Assembly: GCA_016700155.1 (NCBI GenBank)
Contig: CP065001.1
Location: 3,472,001 to 3,536,000 of the forward strand
Source: Ignavibacteriales bacterium
GTDB lineage: Bacteria; Bacteroidota; Ignavibacteria; Ignavibacteriales; Ignavibacteriaceae
Length of the DNA stretch: 64,000 nt
Direction of reading: 5' to 3'
This document shows, in pieces, positions 18,397-25,589 of the stretch (position 1 is the first letter of the stretch; each line of letters starts with the position of its first letter). The translations under genes and the position numbers were made by a program. The notes below the pieces were generated by a model, which had not been told where the DNA came from, searched no databases, and saw only the letters and a program-made list of their open reading frames with translations.

Positions 18397-19386
18397 TCAA
18401 TTGTTTGAGTGTACTGATTTATTAATTGGAATCTTAAATCCAAACCTGGAACCATGTCCAACCTCACTCTTGACCCATGTATACCCGCCGTGAGTTTCAA
18501 TGATCATTTTAACAACCCACAATCCAAGTCCTGTACTTACCTCGTCACCGGTTGGTTTGGCTGATAATCTTGCGCCTTTCTGGAACGCCCGTTTTACATC
18601 TTCCGATGTTAGTCCGGGTCCTTCATCAGATACTTCAACCAGAACAAAATTATTTTCCTTTTTTGCTGTTATTTCTATTTGCGAATCTTCCGGTGAGTAT
18701 TTAATTGCGTTGTCTATCAGGTTATCAATCGCTTCAATTATTTTATCCATGTCCATCCAGATTTCAGGAATATTATGATCAATGCTAAGAATAATTTCCT
18801 GTTTCTTCAATTTTGCTTTTGCCATATTATTCTTAATACAATGATTGACTGCCGAACTCAATGAACTAAACTTAAACTCAGCCGCAAACCCGTTCGATTC
18901 ATGAAATATACTTCTGCTGATAACTGTTGATAGCCGAATAATTCTGTCTGCAGCGGTTAGTATAGTACTCATTATCTCCCTCTGTTCCTGCAGACTAAGG
19001 TCATACGTCTCAAGCAGGTTAACAAAACTCTTTATTGCGGATGCAGGATTTTTTACATCGTGGATGTACATAGCGAATAATTCTTCCTTGCGTTTGTGAA
19101 GTTCTTCTATGTTATCCAGTTTTTCCTCTAATATTTTTTTTGCTTTTTCAAGATCGGCATTAATTGTCTCCAGCTCGTTAGCCCTGATGTTCAATCTTGA
19201 AATCGAACTTTGAAGTTTTTCGATGCGCTCTTTTAACTTAATGATTTCATTCTGCCTGTCCTTTGATATTGACTTAAGAAGTGTATCATCGACAAGCGGT
19301 TCATTAGTGGTTTTTATTTTTGTGTGGATGTAATTTATTACCACCATTAATAATGCGAAAGCAATAAGGATGATGACTATTTCCAT
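18397..19386 (-). CDS. Membrane-anchored histidine kinase with coiled-coil linker
   Basis: The 329-residue kinase starts with one membrane helix (EIVIILIAFALLMVVINYI, residues 2-20). A long charged coiled coil (about 40-95) follows, then HisKA with HDVKNPASAIKSF (His near 109) and a HATPase domain with NLIDNAIKYS, DEGPGLT and TGLGLWVV. There is no periplasmic or PAS sensor. Its size and HDxKNP box are typical of small HPK kinases that work with single-domain receivers, and such a receiver gene lies 31 bp downstream. A sigma-28-like site lies about 70 bp upstream, so it may head a motility-regulated signalling operon of four genes. Confidence 0.88.
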   Translation of the reverse strand: MEIVIILIAFALLMVVINYIHTKIKTTNEPLVDDTLLKSISKDRQNEIIKLKERIEKLQSSISRLNIRANELETINADLEKAKKILEEKLDNIEELHKRKEELFAMYIHDVKNPASAIKSFVNLLETYDLSLQEQREIMSTILTAADRIIRLSTVISRSIFHESNGFAAEFKFSSLSSAVNHCIKNNMAKAKLKKQEIILSIDHNIPEIWMDMDKIIEAIDNLIDNAIKYSPEDSQIEITAKKENNFVLVEVSDEGPGLTSEDVKRAFQKGARLSAKPTGDEVSTGLGLWVVKMIIETHGGYTWVKSEVGHGSRFGFKIPINKSVHSNN

Positions 19387-19453
19387 AAAGAATTATTTCC
19401 CGATAACACGGTTCCCTTCCGAGATTTTAAGTATCAGACTATTTACCGGTTTA

Positions 19454-19481
19454 TTATCGAAGGAAAGCTCCCAAAAGTTGA
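19454..19481 (-). promoter_or_regulatory. Possible sigma-28 promoter for the minus-strand signalling cluster
   Basis: Read on the minus strand: TCAACTTT, then TTCGATAA, with 16 bp between TCAA and the -10. The -35 differs by one base from the flagellin TAAACTTT, and spacing is the same as at the flagellin gene. It lies about 68 bp upstream of the kinase start at 19386. No other promoter was recognised there. Confidence 0.45.
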
Positions 19482-19559
19482 AGGAAACCGGAAATTATCT
19501 GTGTTTTAGTGATTTTTGGGGAAGCGGTGGATGGTAAAGACTTATCAGCTGCCCGGAAT

Positions 19560-20507
19560 CTATAACCGGATATAATCTATATTATAGAAATTCAGAACCC
19601 TCATCGCCCTCAAGGTATTCCATCTGCTTGGTTTGCCCGCCGGTTCCATTTCAAAATGTACGATACCGGGATGTTTTGATTGTATTGACCAGCTTCCATC
19701 GGCTCTTTGTTTATTCTGAATGATTTCCAGTGATTCCTTCATTCTTTCATCATAAGGAATATTTGCCCTGTAGAAATATTCTAAACATCTGAGAATATCG
19801 TAATACCATCTTGATGGAAATGAAAGCATCAGCATTTGTTTTTTTATCACCTCTCCCGTACGATGCGATCTGAACAGTTTATGTAAAAGCAAAAACTCTT
19901 CAGCTTCTGTGGCGGCTTTTTCTAGTTCATTTATCCTGTAGCTGTATTTATTATTTGTGTATTCAAGTATACCTTCAAGTACTGATATAGTTGTATGCAT
20001 TGAACTGTGAGTCGCACCCGATCTGTTTGAATGACAATTAAAACCGCCGTCACCCATTTGCTGGTCAAGCAATAGATCAACAACCGGTTTTAGCTTTTCT
20101 TCCTTCGTCTTAAAATATGAAGCATAATTAAGGAACATTCCGTTAACACATATATCACTGTTTGCCATATGATGTGAAGGATTAACTCCACCGTCTCTAC
20201 CAGTATTTTCTGATATGATTTTCGAAATGGTTTCTTTAATAATTTTATTGGCGGGAGAAACATTGAGATATTTCAGATCAACCAGAGTATAGTGAGATGA
20301 AATCCATTTGGGTTGGTAAAAACCCGCACCCCAATGTCCGTTTGAATTACGGAGTGATAAAAATTTTTTCCCCCATCCCTCTTTTGAAATTTTTTCTCTC
20401 AGGCTTTTTTTATCCGTACCAAGCAAGTCCCTGTAAACCTGGTACTGAACAGAAACATCACCTTCAAGAAGCCACTTAATTATTTTGTTGTGATTTTGAT
20501 TACTCAT
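19560..20507 (-). CDS. Prenyltransferase/squalene-cyclase-fold protein of unknown role
   Basis: The 315-residue protein resembles the alpha/alpha-barrel fold of terpene cyclases and prenyltransferase beta subunits. It has QW-like repeats: QQMGDGGFNCH and QRADGSWSIQ, and weaker ones near NSNGHWGAGFY and GRDGGVNP. The catalytic DxDD of squalene-hopene cyclase is absent, so enzymatic cyclase activity is not supported. Cys and His residues in the repeats could bind metal. No signal peptide is visible, so it is probably cytoplasmic. It starts 2 bp after the stop of the lipoprotein gene; ATG 20522 would give a start overlapping it. Function is not known. Confidence 0.8.
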   Translation of the reverse strand: MSNQNHNKIIKWLLEGDVSVQYQVYRDLLGTDKKSLREKISKEGWGKKFLSLRNSNGHWGAGFYQPKWISSHYTLVDLKYLNVSPANKIIKETISKIISENTGRDGGVNPSHHMANSDICVNGMFLNYASYFKTKEEKLKPVVDLLLDQQMGDGGFNCHSNRSGATHSSMHTTISVLEGILEYTNNKYSYRINELEKAATEAEEFLLLHKLFRSHRTGEVIKKQMLMLSFPSRWYYDILRCLEYFYRANIPYDERMKESLEIIQNKQRADGSWSIQSKHPGIVHFEMEPAGKPSRWNTLRAMRVLNFYNIDYIRL

Positions 20508-20508
20508 T

Positions 20509-20916
20509 TTAATGATAATCAATTGTCGGTGCGTTTTTACAGCTCAGGTAAAGCATAGTGTCGAGCACCGCGACTTCGATAAGGTAATTGCCGGAAGAGA
20601 TAGTTACCTTTTCCGTACCGCACCAATATCCCCTGTTGATATTGGAGAATGTTTTACCATTTACTTCAGCAACCGCGTCTTCATCAGGCATGCCTGTGTC
20701 AAAAGTAAATTGATTATAAATAAAATCAGATGAAAGGGATCCGTCGCTAACATTGCCTATTGCGATTCCACCGACATTCAGATTTTTAAGATCATATCCC
20801 GAATTGTTCTTGTACTGTATATGAAGTTTTCCATCCGCTGGATTAGTAATATCATTCAACTCATTACAGCCCGCCAGCATCAGAAGAAGTGATACAGATA
20901 AAATCAATCGAATCAT
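20509..20916 (-). CDS. Small lipoprotein of unknown function
   Basis: The 135-residue protein has a lipoprotein signal peptide with lipobox LAGC (Cys16 in SLLLMLAGCNELND), so it is lipidated and held in an envelope membrane. The mature part is beta-strand rich (GKLHIQYKNNSGYDL, GNYLIEVAVLDTMLYL) with two further Cys (YWCGTE, YLSCKN) that could form a disulfide. No known family was recognised. It is on the same strand as, and next to, the prenyltransferase-fold gene. Confidence 0.82.
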   Translation of the reverse strand: MIRLILSVSLLLMLAGCNELNDITNPADGKLHIQYKNNSGYDLKNLNVGGIAIGNVSDGSLSSDFIYNQFTFDTGMPDEDAVAEVNGKTFSNINRGYWCGTEKVTISSGNYLIEVAVLDTMLYLSCKNAPTIDYH

Positions 20917-21107
20917 TTTTATTCTTCCTTCAATTAAAAAATTATGAATGAGTTTTAATCACCGGATAATTTATAACATTAGAAATATTATTTCAAAACT
21001 CTGAAATGATCAGAGAAATAGTTACCAAAAAAAAATTCTTGCAGTCTATACAATTGTCAAATGGAAGCGTCAAGACATTTTCTTACTTGCTTAGTTCTGG
21101 AGTATTG

Positions 21108-21632
21108 TTAAAAGAATTCGGAACGTACACGTTGTATAACAACCGTTACTTCACGAATAGTCCTCCCACAAAGTTCTAAAAATGCATCATCAACTTGAAT
21201 CAATGTCGACACTTCTGAAACATCGCCTTCAGAAAAAGACTGTTCGTCGGGTAATTTAATTTTGAAAGGAAGAGATTTTGCATTTAAAATAAGTGCATTA
21301 TAGCTAGGTCCTTTTCCGTGTTTCAGTACATTGATTGCTAAAATAAGATTGTTAAAACGTGTTTTTACTTCAATTTCACCTTCTTCAATCAATATTTTCT
21401 TAGCTTCATCAAAACCACTTTTACAACTAAGACTTTCTTGGAGAATAGATTCAAAGATAGAAAACATTCCAACTGAGAATATAGTTTTTTGAAGTTGAAT
21501 CATTTGAAGAGTTTTTACTAGTGATGTCGCTCCACTAGTTTGCGATTCTTTAATCACTGTCTCGTTCACTTTATAAAGACTATCAATAGTAAAGACTGTG
21601 CATCTATCTATAAGTTCTGTAAAACTGTGCAT
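21108..21632 (-). CDS. Hypothetical helical protein
   Basis: A 174-residue protein with no signal peptide or membrane helix and mostly helical character (SLVKTLQMIQLQKTIFSVG; NVLKHGKGPSY). The NVLKHGKG segment is reminiscent of uncharacterised HEPN/RiboL-PSP-like proteins, but I cannot confirm a catalytic RxxxxH motif, so no function is given. It is isolated, with about 190 bp and 230 bp of AT-rich gap around it, and may be part of an accessory patch between 20.9 and 22.9 kb. Confidence 0.65.
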   Translation of the reverse strand: MHSFTELIDRCTVFTIDSLYKVNETVIKESQTSGATSLVKTLQMIQLQKTIFSVGMFSIFESILQESLSCKSGFDEAKKILIEEGEIEVKTRFNNLILAINVLKHGKGPSYNALILNAKSLPFKIKLPDEQSFSEGDVSEVSTLIQVDDAFLELCGRTIREVTVVIQRVRSEFF

Positions 21633-21864
21633 ATAAATTCCAATCTCTATTTATTATTTCTATGCTTAATATTGAATTTTGAGTCGAAACATTATCGGAG
21701 TTTACTACTATTAAAAACCTTCCTGTGTGTTTATTTTTTCTTAAGAACTCTACTTAATTGAATCGACACAAACTAATTTTTTCCTTTTGTCCTATTGTCC
21801 TATTGTCGTTTTACCTACTCCTCCATCTTTGACGGATTTAAAAGATCAGGACTATTGACTTATT

Positions 21865-22056
21865 TTAATTAAAATTTATGACTCCTATAATCAAATAATA
21901 AAGCCCAACAATTGTAACTAAAGACATTATTACTTTGTGCTGCAATGTTTTATTTACTTTAGGACTATTTTTGATTAGCAGAATGAAATAAAACGAACCT
22001 GCAACAAGTAATAAAATGCCGAACAAAAGTTCTATTATCGGAAATATATTTTTCAT
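21865..22056 (-). CDS. Small two-helix membrane protein
   Basis: A 63-residue protein with two hydrophobic segments (IIELLFGILLLVAGSFYFILL and VIMSLVTIVGLYYLIIGVI) separated by a basic polar turn. Its start overlaps the stop of the upstream gene by 4 bp (ATGA), which supports translation coupling and that both are real. No family recognised; it has no motility-related feature. Confidence 0.55.
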   Translation of the reverse strand: MKNIFPIIELLFGILLLVAGSFYFILLIKNSPKVNKTLQHKVIMSLVTIVGLYYLIIGVINFN

Positions 22057-22307
22057 TCTGCGTTAAACATTAAAAAAATAAGTACAAAGAAAAATGCGCC
22101 TGACAGATAAATTAAAAGCAATTGTAATTTTTTATTGGGCTTTTTAATCTTGTGTGTAAATTTAAAAGGTGAAGCTTCCTGAAAGGACTTTTTGTACTCT
22201 ATATACTCTTCATCACTCATTCTATAAACTTTAATTTGATTACGAAAAAGCTGGCTGTAAACAAATATTATAAATAAAAATCCAAATATTTTTATAATAT
22301 CACTCAT
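22053..22307 (-). CDS. Small two-helix membrane protein
   Basis: An 84-residue protein with membrane segments at the N-terminus (IIKIFGFLFIIFVYSQLF) and C-terminus (LLLIYLSGAFFFVLIFLMF) and a polar, basic loop of about 35 residues with EEYIEYKKSFQEASPF. It overlaps the next small membrane protein gene by 4 bp. The pair could be a two-component membrane complex, but no family was recognised. Confidence 0.55.
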   Translation of the reverse strand: MSDIIKIFGFLFIIFVYSQLFRNQIKVYRMSDEEYIEYKKSFQEASPFKFTHKIKKPNKKLQLLLIYLSGAFFFVLIFLMFNAE

Positions 22308-22884
22308 ACTAGAATCTCAAACATCCAATGATTATTACCTAACTATAACAAGTGACAAAGTCTAACAATCCAATGTTAGGCATGTTAAAATTCCACAAAA
22401 CTTTTGTCCCCAATCAATCAAAAACTTTCCGTCGCATAATATCCCAATATCATAAAATATTATTACGTAAAAATTCTGACTTCTTACTTCTCTCTCCTGG
22501 CATTTCAAAAATTATTTTCTCCCGATCCGCTTTCCACATACAACCTGACCTGTAAACCTGCCATCAAGCACTGCCCCGGGATTCTGATTTGTAAAAGGGG
22601 CGCATAAATACAATACCAACTTAAAGCAACACGAAACTAATTTCAAACAATAAATTTTTAGTGTTAAATATTTTAAGGCTGAGGGGAGGAATGATCAAGT
22701 GAATGACTGAATGAAAAACATATTTGCCATTTCGACCCGCCTTAGGCGGGGAGAAATCTCAAGGTGTTGGTTAAGAGATATCTCACCCCCGCAACGAAAA
22801 AGCAATGAAGGGGATTCGATATGACATTCTAAAGAATCCAGCATCAAGTATCCTGCAACAGCAACCCCGTATCCGGCATCAAAA
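22308..22884. other. Intergenic region with repeat element, no gene
   Basis: This 577-bp gap shows no convincing gene. The right third holds the inverted repeat element described at 22725. Short open frames inside lack start context or overlap the repeat, and the rest is AT-rich unstructured sequence. Confidence 0.5.
22725..22827. repeat. Palindromic intergenic repeat element
   Basis: The left arm begins with CCATTTCGACCCGCC and contains a small hairpin CCCGCC-TTA-GGCGGG (22736-22750), then GAGAAATCTC. After a short spacer the right arm is its partial reverse complement (GAGATATCTCACCCC ... ATTCGATATGACA). The pattern TTTCGA...GAGAAATCTC resembles a family of dispersed palindromic repeats common between genes in Bacteroidota. 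Its genome copy number cannot be seen here. Confidence 0.6.
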
Positions 22885-23853
22885 CTACACAACGTTTATA
22901 ACAACCGCGCCGCGTTTATGTCCGGTTTCAACATAGGTATGCGCATCAACAATTTTTTCCAAGGGATATTTTTTATCTATCACAGGTTTAAGTTTTCCCT
23001 GCTGCATTAAGCCGGATAAGAATTCTATGTCTTCCTTCTTTTCTGATGAAACTGTACAGATAATTTTTTTTGAACTGAACATTGAATTCCACATCATCTG
23101 CAATAATTCTTTGCCGGCAAAGACTATCAAAATGTATTTTCCGTTTTTAGTGAGTGAGTTTTTTATGTGTGAATATTTTGTCGCACCGACAGTATCAAAA
23201 ATAATATCATACACTTTTCCGTTTTTAGAAACATCTTCCTTAGTGTAGTCGATGACACTATCAGCACCGAGTGATTTAACAAGCTCTACATTTTTTGTAC
23301 TGCAGGTTGCCGTAACATCTGCTCCAAAATATTTTGTTAGCTGAACAGCATACACACCAACCGCACCCGACGAGCCTGCTACAAGCACTTTATCGCCCTT
23401 ATTAATTTTTCCGGCTTTTAAAAAGAATAAAGCGTTCAATGCGCCAAAGGGAATTGCGGCAGCTTCTTCAAAAGTAAAATTACCGGGGATTGTTGTAACA
23501 GCAGCTTTTTCCGGGACACAGAAATATTCTGCATTAGCACCAAACAGGTAAAACCCGAATACTTTATCTCCCGGTTTAAATGATTTTACATTCTTACCAA
23601 TTGATTCAACAACACCGGAAAACTCATTACCCAGCATTTTATTCTTCGGTTTGAACAGACCGAAATTTAATCTTGCAGGCAGCCAGAATAGTTTAGGTAT
23701 GTTTTTGAAACTGCGTATTTTCACCTCACCCGATGTAACTGTAGTCGCGAAAACTTTTATCAGCAGTTGATCATCATTCGGTTGTGGCTTTTCAACTTCC
23801 TGTAATTGTAAAACTTCGGGCGGACCATAATTTGTGTGTATAACGGCTTTCAT
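22885..23853 (-). CDS. MDR-family NAD(P)-dependent quinone oxidoreductase/alcohol dehydrogenase
   Basis: The 322-residue protein is a zinc-free medium-chain dehydrogenase/reductase. The N-terminal catalytic part has GPPEVLQLQEVEKP and the NEFSGVVESIG strand; the Rossmann domain has the NADPH-binding VLVAGSSGAVGVYAVQLTK near residue 150. These enzymes reduce quinones or alpha,beta-unsaturated carbonyls. The zinc-coordinating Cys/His set of alcohol dehydrogenases is absent. It starts 27 bp after the stop of a close paralogue upstream on the same strand, suggesting a tandem duplication and shared transcription. The exact substrate is unknown. Confidence 0.88.
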   Translation of the reverse strand: MKAVIHTNYGPPEVLQLQEVEKPQPNDDQLLIKVFATTVTSGEVKIRSFKNIPKLFWLPARLNFGLFKPKNKMLGNEFSGVVESIGKNVKSFKPGDKVFGFYLFGANAEYFCVPEKAAVTTIPGNFTFEEAAAIPFGALNALFFLKAGKINKGDKVLVAGSSGAVGVYAVQLTKYFGADVTATCSTKNVELVKSLGADSVIDYTKEDVSKNGKVYDIIFDTVGATKYSHIKNSLTKNGKYILIVFAGKELLQMMWNSMFSSKKIICTVSSEKKEDIEFLSGLMQQGKLKPVIDKKYPLEKIVDAHTYVETGHKRGAVVINVV

Positions 23854-23880
23854 TTTTTCCTTTAATTTTTTTCTGTGTTT

Positions 23881-24858
23881 TTAATTCTGATTAATAGTTA
23901 TGATTACATTACCTACCTTCGTACCCAATTCAACATATCGGTGAGCATCCTGAATTTTTTCAAGCGGAAAGGTTCTGTCAATTACCGGTTTAACTTTTTT
24001 CTCCTCAATCATTTTCTTAATAAGGATAAGATCTTCCGTTGTATAGTCAACTGTTTTAGATGAAACTTTTATTTTTGTCATGATTGAAGTAAGGAATCCT
24101 CGGAACTTAGCTCCCATCTTCGGATTGGCAAGCAGGTAAATTCCCTTTTCCTTTAAGGCTTTTATTCCCCATCCATAAGGCGTTTTACCCACCACTTCAA
24201 AAACGATATCATATTTTTCTCCGCTCTTCCAGTACGGACCTTTTGTGTAGTCTATCATTTTATCAACGCCGAGTGATTCCATAAGTTTAAAACTTTCTTC
24301 CCTGCAAACTGCGGTGACTTCAGCTCCAAAATATTTCGCGATCTGTACAGCAAATGTTCCGATTGATCCCGTTGAGCCGTATATAAGAATTTTTTGTCCT
24401 GGTTTTATGTTCGCTCTTTTAAGAAATACCAGAGCATTAAATGCGCCGACAGGAACACCTGAGGCTTCTTCAAAATTCATGATATCAGGTATCATTCCGA
24501 CAGGATAAGTTTCTGGTATTGAAATGTATTCTGCGTGTGCGCTTAAATGCATTTCCGTTGAACCAAAAACTTTGTCACCTTTTTTAAATTTTGTCACACT
24601 CTTTCCAGTCGATTCAACTACTCCTGAAAATTCCTGTCCAAGTATTTTTTTTCTTGGTTTGAAAAGTCCCATATAGAAACGGATAGGAAGCCAGAATAAA
24701 AGCGGGATTTTAAATCTTCGTAGTTCACAATCACCGGCGGTAACAGATGACGCATAAATTTTTATCAGTATCTCATTTTCTTTTGGAACCGGTGTTTGAA
24801 TTTCTTTTACCTGGAGTACTTCAGGCGGGCCGTAACCTGTAGTGATACTTGCTTTCAT
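23881..24858 (-). CDS. MDR-family NAD(P)-dependent oxidoreductase (tandem paralogue)
   Basis: The 325-residue protein shares the same plan as the neighbour at 22885: GPPEVLQVKEIQTPVP at the start, EFSGVVESTGKSV, and the dinucleotide loop ILIYGSTGSIGTFAVQIAK near residue 150. The two are visibly similar along their whole length, including WLPxRxxxGLFKPxxKxLGxEF. It lacks zinc ligands and is probably an NADPH:quinone or enone reductase. A 14-bp perfect palindrome lies about 45 bp upstream and may be the operator controlling both genes. Confidence 0.88.
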   Translation of the reverse strand: MKASITTGYGPPEVLQVKEIQTPVPKENEILIKIYASSVTAGDCELRRFKIPLLFWLPIRFYMGLFKPRKKILGQEFSGVVESTGKSVTKFKKGDKVFGSTEMHLSAHAEYISIPETYPVGMIPDIMNFEEASGVPVGAFNALVFLKRANIKPGQKILIYGSTGSIGTFAVQIAKYFGAEVTAVCREESFKLMESLGVDKMIDYTKGPYWKSGEKYDIVFEVVGKTPYGWGIKALKEKGIYLLANPKMGAKFRGFLTSIMTKIKVSSKTVDYTTEDLILIKKMIEEKKVKPVIDRTFPLEKIQDAHRYVELGTKVGNVIITINQN

Positions 24859-24902
24859 TTTTCTCCTTCAGCAACCATTTAAGTCAATTACTCAGATGGA
24901 GT

Positions 24903-24916
24903 TAAACTTAAGTTTA
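24903..24916. promoter_or_regulatory. 14-bp palindrome, possible operator
   Basis: TAAACTTAAGTTTA is a perfect palindrome in the 257-bp gap between the MDR gene (minus) and the TonB-like gene (plus). It is about 45 bp before the MDR start, a usual place for a dimeric repressor site. No regulator gene for it is seen nearby. Confidence 0.35.
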
Positions 24917-25045
24917 CTGCAATATGCACATCTCATACCTTTTATCAAAAAAAGAAAAGGTTTTTCTCTTTCAAGTGTTTCACCGGCGATTAGCAACTCG
25001 AAGTATAATTTGATCCCGTTATTGGATGAATTGATGTTAATTACC

Positions 25046-25073
25046 TAAACAATTTGCGGTTTACACACGATAA
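25046..25073 (+). promoter_or_regulatory. Sigma-28 (FliA-type) promoter for the TonB-like/MCP1 operon
   Basis: TAAA (25046-25049), 16 bp, CACGATAA (25066-25073). The spacing equals that at the flagellin promoter. It lies 43 bp before the TonB-like gene, which has a strong GGGAGG at 25105-25110, and so probably drives the unit TonB-like-MCP1-hemerythrins-cheW ending at the terminator at 29101. Confidence 0.72.
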
Positions 25074-25115
25074 TAGGTTGGTATTTTGTAACAATATTAT
25101 TACAGGGAGGAGAAA

Positions 25116-25541
25116 ATGAGCAGGGACAGCAATCTTTTCAAAGCTAATCTTTCGCTGATTTTATTTTTTGTTCTAACAATTTCAGTGTTTCCGAATTATT
25201 TACCGGAAAAAATATCCCACTTTCCTTTTAGTGGCGACGAAGAATATTTAGCATTCGCAGAAGAAATGCCTTCGCCTGTTGGCGGGCTTGAAGCGATAAT
25301 GAAAAGTATTGTTTATCCATCACTTGCAAAAAACGCAGGGGTTCAGGGAAAAGTTTTTCTTCTTGCATATATAAATGAACGCGGCGGAGTTGATGATGTA
25401 AAAGTTGTTAAAGGTATAGGTGCCGGTTGTGATGAAGCGGCTGTTGACGCTGTGAAAAAAAATAAATTCAACCCGGGCAAAAACAAAGGCTCAGCAGTGA
25501 AAGTAAAATTGTCACTTACAATAAATTTTAAATTAGCCTGA
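25116..25541 (+). CDS. TonB C-terminal-domain protein
   Basis: The 141-residue protein has an N-terminal hydrophobic segment (about 10-28, signal peptide or anchor) and then one TonB_C domain: PSPVGGLEAIMKSIVYPSLA, GVQGKVFLLAYINERGGVDDVKVVKGIG and an ending VKVKLSLTINFKLA. It lacks the long Pro-rich spacer of true TonB, so it could not easily reach an outer-membrane receptor; in Bacteroidota such short proteins occur as energy-transducer homologues of unclear role. It is the first gene of an MCP operon and has a sigma-28-type promoter, which links an envelope protein with chemotaxis. Confidence 0.85.
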   Translation: MSRDSNLFKANLSLILFFVLTISVFPNYLPEKISHFPFSGDEEYLAFAEEMPSPVGGLEAIMKSIVYPSLAKNAGVQGKVFLLAYINERGGVDDVKVVKGIGAGCDEAAVDAVKKNKFNPGKNKGSAVKVKLSLTINFKLA

Positions 25542-25589
25542 CAACATGAATATCATATTAATAATGTTTTCTAATTCTGCGGGGAGAGT

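Noticed and set aside
21692..21699. Minus-strand TCCGATAA before the hypothetical gene at 21108
   Set aside because: No TAAA-type -35 element at the right spacing; the neighbour is an unrelated accessory gene.
24937..24966. Hairpin ACCTTTT...AAAAGGT followed by TTTTTC
   Set aside because: Looks like a terminator but no plus-strand gene ends before it; the stem is mostly A-T and probably chance.
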